A DNA stretch of 64,000 nt, from positions 3,964,926-4,028,925 of the forward strand of contig OZ007506.1 of NCBI GenBank assembly GCA_963931865.1, read 5' to 3'. The stretch comes from Axinella damicornis (taxonomy: Eukaryota > Porifera > Demospongiae > Axinellida > Axinellidae). The stretch's first letter is position 1; each line of letters starts with the position of its first letter. The translations under genes and the position numbers were made by a program. Positions 54,982 through 64,000 of this stretch are shown one piece after another. Under the pieces are notes generated by a model. That model was not told the origin of the DNA, searched no databases, and worked only from the letters and a program-made list of their open reading frames with translations.

Positions 54982-56442
54982 TTCTGATTCATCATTACAC
55001 TGCAGAGAATTTTATGTAACTGCTGTTGTGAAGTGCATGTTCTCCACATGTATCGACCTGTGCATGGTATGCGTAGTTGTTTTATCACCATTCTCATTTG
55101 GGACTGTCACAGTAATGATCATGCTAGAGCCTTTGAGTTTGAGGCTGGGCTAATGCTTGTGCATGTGCTGGTAAACCATTCCCTCCTCCCTGGTACTGTT
55201 GAAGAGATAGAGTGCAGAGAAAGAACAGCTACGTTCTGGTCACAGTGTTGAAACTAAATGGACTGTAATAGGTGGATCCCTGATCACAGAATTTGGAACT
55301 GAATCCAAATTTCAATCACATGTGGCCTGCAATTATAGCCAGCTCACCCCAGGCTTTCCGCAATCAATGGCAAAATTTCGAATGCATGAGGTGTGGAACT
55401 GATTATGCTTCTGAGCCATTTCCGTCCACAAGCTATGCACTGAATGTAAGTGCATATTATGTACCGTCAGTATAATTATGCTGTTTGAGGCTCATGTGAT
55501 GGGACTCGTGCATGGTCACTCCCTAATTACAATGGATTTTCTTGATCGCCATATTCTTGTGGAATGACTAAAATTAATTTTGCACACTAACATCGTAAAT
55601 GGTTATACTCCTATTTACAATTAGCTGCAGTCAATGATATCGATATCTCCCACTTCACATACGTACTGTAGCTACAACTGTACGTACAGTTTCAGATTGT
55701 TCATGCCTTTGAATTCAGTTTAATCATGGAACGTACTGATACTCAAGAGTATTACAGTCAAACCTCCGAACAAAGGACACTTCGGGTGTCTTTGTAGAGA
55801 GCTCGAGGTTGTCCTCTTCTCGGAGGTTCAAAATGTATTAGAACCATAGGCAAACCAATTATTTGGGACCTTGAAAAGCGTCGATCCTTTGTAGAGATAT
55901 TGTGTCCCTATCTCGGAGGGTCCACTATCGGAGGTTTGACTGTATTATCAATTCATAAGGTAAGGATAAAGCAGATGGTAGAAACATACAGCCTCAGCCG
56001 CTGCCCTCCAGGCATCTTTTCAATAGCAACAAGAAGTAATAATCACCCTGACAGTGTTAATTAATCATTTACAAGCATTTGCAATTGTCACATAATTATG
56101 ATAATTGCATGTACTATCAGTGTTCTAGTATACATGTACAACCCAGGTTTGACTATAAATCTGCACAATACACTTTGAATTTGGTAATCCCAGAGATCCT
56201 ACAGGGATTCTCACTTAGGAAGCGGCGCGCGCGAGCTAGCTTCTGACATAATATAGACTAATTAACAACCTTTGACCTCGAGTCTGCTGACTTGTATTAC
56301 AGAATTGGTGTACCTGCTGCTTGAGGAAAGGTGAACACTAGCTGAATGAAGCATAATTTGCATGAAGTGTAACCCGTGATGATCTGTCTAGCTATTGAGA
56401 TCCTACATAAAATTTGTCTTAACACTTTTATACACAGGAAAG
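54982..56442. other. Intergenic region between agmatine deiminase copy 2 and the glutathione transferase
   Basis: No gene was recognised. It contains the MITE at 55752-55946. A TTTATACACAG acceptor 5 bp before the GST start codon (ending 56438) shows that part of this stretch is a 5'-UTR intron of that gene. Confidence 0.6.
55752..55946. mobile_element. About 195-bp MITE with TACAGTCAAACCTCCGA ends
   Basis: TTACAGTCAAACCTCCGAAC at the left and TCGGAGGTTTGACTGTA at the right are inverses; TA flanks fit a Tc1/mariner-type target. A partial relative at 54484-54570 (ACCGTCAAACCTCCAAACAA) lies in intron 2 of agmatine deiminase copy 2. Confidence 0.88.
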
Positions 56443-57150
56443 ATGTCTAGACTACAATTATATACAGCGTGGTTTTGCCCTTTTGCTCAACGTGCCTGGA
56501 TCGGTGTTCTTGCCAAAAACATTGATTTTGAGTACATTGAGCAGGACCCATACAACAAAACTCCTGAGTGGCTGGCCATCAACCCACGTGGGCTCGTTCC
56601 CACCATTGTTCACAATGGAAAGTCAATATATGAGAGTCCCGTGTGCCTGGAATATGTAGATGAAGTATGGCAGGGCCAGGGTGTGGGGCTGCTACCGAAG
56701 GATCCGTACGATCGTGCATACGTCCGAATCTGGTCAGATTTCGTTAGCAAGAAGCTGGTTCCACCATTCTACAGCACTTTGATGAAGCCTGCTGGTGAAG
56801 AGAGAGAAACGGCACAACGAACAATTCTAACTAATCTCCTCGAGTTTACCAAGGCCATGGATCCCACTGGGCCATTCTTCACTGGTCCTAGCCTCGGTTT
56901 GGTTGACATCATGTACGCTCCATGGGCAGCAAGAATGTTCATCTTAAAGCATTTCAGAGGGTTTGAAATCCCTAAGAGCCCAGAGTATGAGCGCTACTGG
57001 ACGTGGTGGGAAGCCGTGAGGGAGAACGCACACGTGAAAGCCACATTGCAAGATGAAGAGAAGTTGTTGAAGACGTATGAACGCTACGCCGATGGCAGTG
57101 CAACAAGCCAGGTGGGAGATGCTGTCCGCAAGGGAGGAGTGCTGCCCTGA
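56443..57150 (+). CDS. Omega-like glutathione S-transferase, uninterrupted frame
   Basis: Cytosolic thiol transferase or dehydroascorbate-reductase-type enzyme using glutathione; 235 residues, close to the 240 of omega GSTs. The thioredoxin-like N-terminal domain starts MSRLQLYTAWFCPFAQRAW; the CPFAQR motif with Cys12 marks the cysteine-type active site of omega/lambda classes. NPRGLVPTI supplies the cis-proline and SIYESPVCLEYVDE the glutathione gamma-glutamyl contact (E-S). The helical C-terminal domain follows (PYDRAYVRIW, GPFFTGPSLGLVDIMYAPWA). The start follows a splice-type acceptor (ACACAG then GAAAG-ATG), so an upstream noncoding exon is likely; an in-frame ATG at 56395 lies within that intron. 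All coding sequence in one exon while its neighbours are split could mean retroposition or intron loss. The exact class is uncertain. Confidence 0.93.
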   Translation: MSRLQLYTAWFCPFAQRAWIGVLAKNIDFEYIEQDPYNKTPEWLAINPRGLVPTIVHNGKSIYESPVCLEYVDEVWQGQGVGLLPKDPYDRAYVRIWSDFVSKKLVPPFYSTLMKPAGEERETAQRTILTNLLEFTKAMDPTGPFFTGPSLGLVDIMYAPWAARMFILKHFRGFEIPKSPEYERYWTWWEAVRENAHVKATLQDEEKLLKTYERYADGSATSQVGDAVRKGGVLP

Positions 57151-58344
57151 TCTGGTGAACAATGAACAGGTGGCCTGCGCTAGGCTATTTACTTCTCAGT
57201 TCGAGATGATGGACTGTTTGTGTAGTTTAGTTTAGATTACATTGCAATTAGTATAGGTTGTGTGTGCAGTGCTTCAAGCTGTTATTGAATTCATATGCAG
57301 CGCCAAGTGGCTGGACACACCCACTGCCGGTCACATGCTGTTACCATATTATGCGCGTGGATAAGCTGCAGCGCTTGCGCTTTCACATCTGATCCCCCGA
57401 CTGACTGCTGGTCAAGGAGAAGCTAGGTAACCCACTACAGGTTTTAGTTGCATGTATGATGTAGTGCAACATGTGGGATACGTATAATGTTTCCAGCGGT
57501 GTGGTTGTGAAATGGGTCCTCCGAGAGCTCATCCTCATCCTCCCCCCTCACTGGCCTGGGGGGAGGGTCGTAGTAAGTGTGTATTTGTGCGTGCACGTGG
57601 GAGCTTTGTGTGTACATACTGTAGTCTCAATCACTGACTTCCCTTCACAAAGCGAAGTGTACGTGTTGTGCGTGTAGCAGTGTGGTAGTCTTGTGCTCGG
57701 ACGTCTACGCCCACCAGCGGAGAACGTCTGGCGGGTTGAGTTACATTATTCTTGTCATAGTGGTGTGTCCAGAATTGAAGCACTAGGAATGTAATTATCA
57801 GAGCAATTTGAAGATAGGTGCTCATTTCTGTATATAGTATTTGTCGTGTAGCCCTTCAAGCAGTCAGCAACGTTCGCTAACCCCCGAAAGATCAGCTGCT
57901 AATAAAAAATGGTGGACTTTTTGGTTATTTTGGCATTGACGTAAACTGTTTTTCCAAAGTTGGAGAATGTTCTTTGAAGGTACGAAGGGGGGTCGTGAAC
58001 CAACTACTCATAAGTCATCCTTACGAGCTGTTTAAATTGAGCAGTTTTTGACTCCTCGATCATTTGGTGACGTAACCCAATACATACACGTGCTCTACAA
58101 TTTCATTGGCCATATTCCAGATGAGAAAGGTATTAGTGACAAGAAATCTCACTCAAAGCACCAGATGTTTTCCGCAGGGCGCACATAGACAGCTTCACAT
58201 GGGATTAGTAGTGTGGCATGCCTGGACATTCCATGTGTTGATATAAAGATTGTTTATTCTTGTGCAGGTTTAAACGTGCAGGATTGCCCTCTTCCACTAC
58301 CTGCAGCACTGGCAGACTAGGCCAAATTGAAATAACTATTAGCC
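57151..58344. other. GST 3' flank and upstream region of the small membrane protein gene
   Basis: No coding gene seen. A TTGTGCAG acceptor at about 58260-58267 or a CTACCTGCAG one at about 58301 probably starts the exon that carries the next gene's ATG. A sequence near 57705-57735 (CCACCAGCGGAGAACGTCTG) resembles the inverse of 50835-50855 and marks another dispersed repeat. Confidence 0.45.
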
Positions 58345-61300
58345 ATGAACGTCTTGTGGAGCATCCTTTGGATTATTCTTCTGATCTTTGTTGTGTGGTA
58401 AGTTCAGCTTACTGGGGGGGGATGCGGGTTCCTTATAACTTTTCCTCAGCTCATTTATGTACGTAGCTTAAACTTGGAGGCAATTTTACGTGCAGTACCA
58501 TCCGTGAAACATGCACTAGGCAGGAAGCAAAGTTGTACCTTAGTCCCAGTGAAGAACTGTTCTGCCTGTTATGTTCCATTCTGTTCCAGGCTTACTATAG
58601 CCACAGGAGTTTGCTTCGATCCCACACTCTCTCTCCTCTGAACCACGAGGGTGGTAAACGTAAATGAGAAAAATTTGTTGACTTCTGCGGCACCTGAAAA
58701 TATGGTAGTACCAATCAGCTTCCAGAATGAAAATTTTGCAAGTGTTGCCATTTCGTGGAGCTGCAGCTCTTTAGTGCTCAAGTGAAAGCTGTCGGATCGG
58801 ACGATCTGAGATAAATTGACCTCAACAATTGTTGATGAGGAACTCTCAGCTTTGTGGAAGTACAGTGAGAGCGGTTTGAAGGTTCAGTGAAGAGCTTGTT
58901 GCTGCTTTCAGGACTGATGGTTTAGAACAATAGACATGAGTTGCTCACCGTCCAAGCTCTCACAATCTTCGGTCATTGACTTGTTGAGTTAAAGACCTAT
59001 TAGCTGTTTATAAAGTAGGGGGTGTCTTACTGATTACGTGAATGGACGATGACGTAACCAATGTCGACAGCACTGTCACAGATTTACCAGGCTCTATGCA
59101 CCCTCATTTTTTCAAGGAGGATTGAGTGCTGTGGACAGTTGTCGCACAAGGTCAGAAATGTCCATTAGCTAACTGCTGCAATGTAATCGTTTAGCGTCAT
59201 GTGAGTTGACCACACCCACTAAGAGCGACTCCCATAAATCAATTATGGTTGATAGATGCGATCTTCTATTTGTGATGTTGTAGGCACTCACAAAGTCGGC
59301 AAATGTTAATGGCATTATGATATATGAGATTGTGAACTATCGATATGTTGTATGATAAATGTGCAAGTAACTGAATTCGCCTATCTAACTTAATGTTTGA
59401 TGGAAGCAGTGTGCAGTAGATGATAACTGATTGGCCAGCAACTGTTTGGTCAGCACCATGGTGACCCCATGAATGGAGTGTTTGTAGTCATGTGAGATAG
59501 TGTAGTTGTGATATTTCATGGACTTGTGTCAACTCAGAGCTCGAGTTGAAGTATTTCCCATGGGAAGCCAGGCAAGTTAGGCATGTAGCATAGAGATTCG
59601 TAGCAACTCTACCAGAAATTCATACCCTGTGGGTGTAGCCGGCATGGCAATAGCTTGCACTGGGAGCTGCAAATAGAAATTGAGGACAAATGTCTAGCTA
59701 ACTCCATTTTAGTCTCATTCTTAGCCGGAAGCACCTATGGAAAATCTGTCTGGTGACAAGTAATGGGCAGTTTTCTTGGTACTCAATAAACACAGCACAT
59801 AGTAGCCTCATACTTCAAGTGACGAAAAGAAAAATGCTGTGTGCAGACAGCTCTTCCACTGGTTACTCGAGGGGGCTACACCATCATATGGCATCGAACT
59901 AACATCACATCAGAGTTCCTCCCTTGCAGCTGTACAGAAATGGGAAATTGACCTCACAATAACACTCTTAACTCTCTATCGGCCTACGTACGTACATAAA
60001 CTGTGCATAAGACATCATTCACTGAATCACATAACCCACACTTTAACACTTTAACCGATAAAGCCGTCTACAGACGGCATGAGACTTCCATGAGTGATGT
60101 CAGACTTCCGGCAATGTCCTTGGGACTTAGGCTCTGCGCCAGCAGAGAGGGCGGGACAGGGGGAGGTGGGTGGGTTTCAGCACTCAGCCTAGGTAGCATG
60201 GCTGCTTCTGGGCTTGGCCTTGAAAATCTCTTGGTTGGAGCTGGGTGGGCCATTTCTCTCCTCCTTTGCACTCATGGGCTGAGAAAAGAGTCCACTTGCC
60301 TAGTAGGGCCTCCATTTCTGGCAGTGAAGAGTTTTCTCGGTCTAGACGAGCGATGGTCGCCGTGACTATTGCATGCCCCTTGATGGGTGGGTGTGGTTAG
60401 GTCACGAATGTGTAGAGGATTGCTGCATGGTCATGTGTGTGGAGTTTGGGGGCTGAAAAGCAGAGAGAACTGGAAATATGGTAGGTTCACAAACTAAGAG
60501 AGACCTCCAGAGAAAAACAATTTATCGGTTAATGGGTTAAGCTAGAGAAATGCTGGAGGCTAGTCACCCCTAGGCGCAGCGGGCCTGGGTGCGAGGCTAG
60601 GTCACACCCACTTTGTGTTACTTGATTGAAGAGTTTTCCTAGTTACGATATATATCGCCTAGTGGTCACACCCACTTTGCCATATTTGATTTCTTGATTG
60701 AAAGGTTTTCCTCAGTCATATTAGCAGTGGTCACACCCGCCTTGCCGTTTCATTAGATCTGCAGTCACTTTACCCTCTTTGACCACTCCCACAAAGTTGC
60801 TCCCGTAAACACTGACGCAGTACATCCCTTGTTTCGTCTCCGTAGGTACGTTGCAGACCTGGTTGTGTGGTTCTATATCCTGCTACTCCCTTTTGCCGCC
60901 TGCATCCCTGCCCTCACCCCAGTTACGGACATCCTGCTAAAAGTTGTACAGTATCCCTACCAGGCAGGGATGAACATAAGGAAGGGACAAAGTGGGTGTG
61001 ACTACAAGCCAATTTAGACTGTACAGCACCAACTCTTATCAATTTTTTGTACATGACTGCCACTCTGCAATGTGCTACATGTATGCCAATACTATGAATG
61101 TTTGGGGTGAGCCTCAATGAGCCCCACATTACTGTAAATCTAGCCTCCGCCCAGGTTTTATCTCGCAAATCTTTTGCTTGTCTATCTCAAATGCATGCAT
61201 GTGCTGGTGTAATAGCTTTCAAGCATCCACCTACATTCTTGCTCGCAAATTATCCTCAAAGCAGGAGACATTAGAATGATATTGTTGCAGCTGGAATACA

Positions 61301-62869
61301 ACACAGTTACAATAATTCAGTATGTACATGTGGCAAACTTGCCTGGGCTCACCCAGCTGATCATTCATGCAGATCGAAGGCATCATACTTACCACAGGAT
61401 GTGATTCATTGTTGGGAGTTGCATAACGTCATGAAACAGCTCTGCTTCAGTCAGTATGACTTCTGGGGGTTTTTGAAGTATGACTGGGATTTTCAAGTAT
61501 GACTTCTAGAGTATGCCGTCTAGGGGGTTTCAAGTCTGACCTGGGAGTGTGTGTAGGCTGCTATAATTGTTTCCCCACATGAATTCACACGTGAAAGTTC
61601 ATGCGTGTATTAAATACCAGGTATGGTCATCAGTGGGAATTGTGTGATGAATACCGCCCGGAGCACTGGTTTGGATTTCGTACATGACAATTCCGGGTTT
61701 TGAAGGCAAATTGCAGATTGATGCATCGTTGCTCATGCATTACATATAACACATAATGCATAGTACAGTACGTGTATTGCATCTATATATGTAATAGTAC
61801 GGTTGTAAGCTTTGCAGAGAGAGAATAATCCGCAGAAAAATGAGTTCAGCTGGGATTCGAACCCAAGACCTAGTCAGACGCTCTTACAACTAAGTCACTG
61901 GGCCCACGGAAAAGGCCGGAGTGGAAGCAAGTCTACATATAGCAGCACAGGCTAGAGGACGCAGCCGATTCCAGCTGTTCTCTCTCACACAGTTTGGTTC
62001 ACTGCCTAGAATTGGGGATCCCGGTTACGGACATGGTTGGATTGACTGTACAAGCACATTGTCATGAGCGGACACTCTCACTGTACACCACCACAGCCTC
62101 CGGCACATTTATCTCACGATTATCACGGTTGTCACGCATATATACATCACACTTCTGAGCATGTGCAGTAGTATCATTGACCACGCCCTTTACGTTGACA
62201 TTAATAATATCATGCATCTGCACTGCTTGCGATTGCACCATGGGTTGTCTGAAGGGCTGAATGAGGCAGGGTGTAAGGCTGGTCAACCGGAGGGGGATTG
62301 TAACAATGTTGTTTTAGTTAACTAAAACTAAAACTATAATGCATTTTAGTATGGCATATTTCACTTTAGTAATTAAAACTAAAACTTAAAATGAGGACTG
62401 TCTCAGTCTGTTAATTAAAACTACAACTAAACTAATATTAAAATCACCCAAAAATGGTGGTTACTAAAACTAAAAGAGCCTTTACTAACCCTTTTGAGAT
62501 TTAGTAATTAAAACTAACACTAAACTAAACAATGCGACTTCTACCTAATTAAAACCAAAAACTAAACTATTTCAGTTTTAGATAACTAAAACAACATTGG
62601 ATTGTAAGCGGGTTGGACCTTAATCCGTCACTAGATACTGCAGGGTCCAGCTAGTTCTAACTACTGTACATGCAAAACACACAATCGCATGTGTATTTTT
62701 TACCTGCAGGTATGTTTCTGGCCTGGTAGCATGGATCTACATCCTGTTACTGCCATTCGTAGCTTGCATCCCAGCCCTGACTCCGCTGACTGACTTCTTG
62801 CTCAAAGTGGTTCAGTTCCCCTTTGTGGCCGGCACAAACATCAAGGAAGGAAAGCTAGGAATGGATTAG
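58345..62869 (+). CDS. Tiny two-helix membrane protein with duplicated terminal exon
   Basis: Exon 1 (58345-58397) encodes MNVLWSILWIILLIFVV and ends in phase 2 at a GTAAGT donor. It can join either of two homologous 3' exons: 60846-61017 or 62710-62869, both entering with the same phase and completing a shared Trp. Product A (74 residues) continues YVADLVVWFYILLLPFAACI, PALTPVTDILLKVVQYP and ends QSGCDYKPI. Product B (70 residues) continues YVSGLVAWIYILLLPFVACI, PALTPLTDFLLKVVQFP and ends EGKLGMD. Each has two hydrophobic helices (exon 1; start of exon 2) and a short polar tail. Each alternative exon carries its own stop, so they would be alternative last exons. I do not recognise the family by name. 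Alternatively exon B belongs to a second gene whose first exon I missed. Confidence 0.75.
60043..60540. mobile_element. About 500-bp element with TTAACCGATAAA ends
   Basis: AACACTTTAACCGATAAAGC at the left and TTTATCGGTTAATGGGTTAA at the right are near inverses. It lies in the intron of the small membrane protein gene. The ORF at 60003-60365 is inside the element and shows no domain. Confidence 0.7.
61018..62294. other. Interval between the two alternative terminal exons
   Basis: Holds the tRNA-derived repeat at 61841-61908 and otherwise low-complexity-free noncoding sequence (including diverged AGTATGACTTCTGGGGG direct repeats at about 61450-61520). No second copy of exon 1 (hydrophobic, ending TGTG before GT) was seen. 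Confidence 0.5.
61841..61908 (-). repeat. tRNA-derived SINE head or tRNA pseudogene
   Basis: On the minus strand: GGGCCCAGTGACTTAGTTGT, AAGAGCGTCTGACTAGG, then a B-box GGGTTCGAATCCCAGC. A- and B-box promoter elements are good, but the 3' half of the anticodon arm is missing and the acceptor stem does not pair, so it is not a working tRNA. Confidence 0.7.
62303..62598. mobile_element. About 296-bp hAT-like MITE rich in AACTAAAAC
   Basis: AATGTTGTTTTAGTTA at the left is inverted at the right (TAACTAAAACAACATT). The flanks carry the direct repeat GGATTGTA (62295-62302 and 62599-62606), an 8-bp target duplication as made by hAT elements. It lies about 110 bp upstream of terminal exon B. Confidence 0.88.
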
Positions 62870-64000
62870 GGAACTCTAATGTCCATAAATCAAAAAATCA
62901 ACTTTTTATTGTTGAAAGTATTAGCAACTGATTTGGAGTGTGCGTAGTCTTGCTGCTGTAGTATGTGGATGTGATGTGATAATGGTGTCAAGCTGTATGC
63001 TATTAATTTTAGCATGCTCAAAATTAGCCTTTGATCTTGGCCACATGCAATCTAGAAGAAGTTTCCGTGAATCAGGAGTGCATAATGCATGAATTACAAA
63101 ATGGTTATGAGTCTGGCAGGAGGTATATAGGCCGATCGGTTAGGGTATATACAGTCATGTATTAGGGTATCGGTGGGAAGATCAGAGGTTGGAGGAGGCA
63201 TATGCCTATACCTATAGTTAGCCTAAATTACAATTTCAATTCCGGGATGGAAAGTGAACCTAAACAGCTATATATATAGTTTGATGGCATGCGCAGTTTA
63301 CGCACCATATACAAGGAACGTCTAGCTGAGCATCACAAGGGTGGCGTTCTCCACGTTAGTGGCCGGTCTCACTACGGAAGCTGTGATCTTTTGCATGGTC
63401 GTTGCACGCCCTTTTATATGTCATTGTGGCATTGTGCACTCTTTAAACCCCGAGGTCAATTGTAGTTAGGCTTCACGTGTCGCTTCAATGTCTACACGAA
63501 GATGACACAGCATGATAATCTTGATCCTCACTGTCAGTGACAAATGGTCAAGGTGAGTCTGCTGTAACCATAGAGATTCACCCAGTGGGCAGATGATCGG
63601 CTGGTTCACAAACAAAGAGTCTACAATTATGATTGTAGGGATAGCAAACACACAATACAAGATATCTCTTTACAACATATTCATAAGAGTGTTTTCATCA
63701 CCAACAAGACAAGTTCCTATAGCATCAGAACCAGAAAGTTGCCAAACAACATAAACGATCACTTAACTATTGAAACATAATCATTACTCAAGCTATAGAT
63801 CACTGAATTAGAAGCACATGTGCAGTCAATATCATGTGCCTGGGATATACTATGAACAACCTTGATATGCTAATAACGATCACTTACTGAATTAGAAGCA
63901 TGGTCAATGTGCCTGGGATATACTATTATACAACCTCAATATTAATGTGAGGTGTAGTTTTGTTGTGTCCCCCTTTAGGCCATGGAGTGCTGGCTTCTTA
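62870..64000. other. 3' flank to window end
   Basis: No gene was recognised. A roughly 80-bp direct duplication is present at about 63800-63865 and 63880-63945 (ACTGAATTAGAAGCA and GTGCCTGGGATATACTAT in both). Confidence 0.6.

Larger units (their letters stand above)
43261..55000. repeat. Tandem segmental duplication (units about 43261-48290 and 48296-55000)
   Basis: The sequence after the COMMD6-like stop (ACATGTTTTGG...GTTTTT...CATCACAAAAATGTGGATGT) reappears after the first agmatine deiminase stop (ACATGTTTTTGG...CATCAAAAATGTGGATGT), directly upstream of the second copy. Promoter, exons and parts of introns (for example GGCTTGTGTGAAGGCTACAC at about 46220 and 54223) are shared. Later MITE insertions make the units unequal. 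Confidence 0.88.

Noticed and set aside
56395..56442. Earlier in-frame start for the GST
   Set aside because: A splice acceptor (ACACAG) separates it from the MSRLQLY start, which fits the family length.
60003..60365. 120-residue ORF
   Set aside because: Lies wholly inside an inverted-repeat element, with no domain or splice support.
61841..61908. Functional tRNA gene
   Set aside because: The anticodon arm is incomplete and the acceptor stem does not pair; a SINE-type remnant is more likely.
63970..64000. Possible acceptor plus ATG (CCCTTTAG then GCCATGG) at the right edge
   Set aside because: Too little sequence to support an exon.

Overview
This is nuclear DNA from an invertebrate animal. 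The genes are split by GT-AG introns, and the gene set is metazoan: cystathionine beta-synthase, USP7, ribosomal protein L4, a COMMD6-like protein, an omega-like glutathione transferase and a fragment resembling LZIC. Small genes, heavy MITE/foldback load, many G/C homopolymers and the presence of agmatine deiminase suggest a non-bilaterian such as a sponge. That placement is inference; I cannot test it without a search.

Layout. 148-1618 (-): 5' part of an Efg1-type rRNA-processing protein, head-to-head with a complete 16-exon cystathionine beta-synthase gene at 2209-11087 (+). 11088-15005: repeats, a frameshifted LZIC-like first exon and unassigned exon-like pieces. 15006-28560 (+): a USP7-like deubiquitinase lacking the TRAF domain and Cys box and carrying several lesions. 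30649-35625 (-): ribosomal protein L4. 36605-43214 (+): COMMD6-like protein, whose last intron hosts a damaged opposite-strand gene (41232-42094). 43461-48194 and 48559-54981 (+): two tandem agmatine deiminase genes made by a roughly 5-kb duplication. 56443-57150 (+): omega-like glutathione transferase with an uninterrupted reading frame. 58345-62869 (+): a very small two-helix membrane protein with two tandem, phase-compatible terminal exons.

No operon logic applies. Loose themes are sulfur/thiol metabolism (CBS, GST) and the ubiquitin pathway (USP7, COMMD6). Agmatine deiminase makes N-carbamoylputrescine, a plant/bacterial-style route to polyamines.

Mobile and repeated DNA is abundant. A palindromic family with termini close to TAGCCTCGTTCCCAGGC occurs about 18 times. 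Other elements with long terminal inverted repeats lie at 9957-10398, 18644-19188, 27042-27537, 31308-31964, 37648-37955, 43875-44149, 55752-55946, 60043-60540 and 62303-62598. Exon boundaries were set by hand from splice motifs and reading phase; there is no transcript support. Homology calls rest on recalled family motifs, not on searches.
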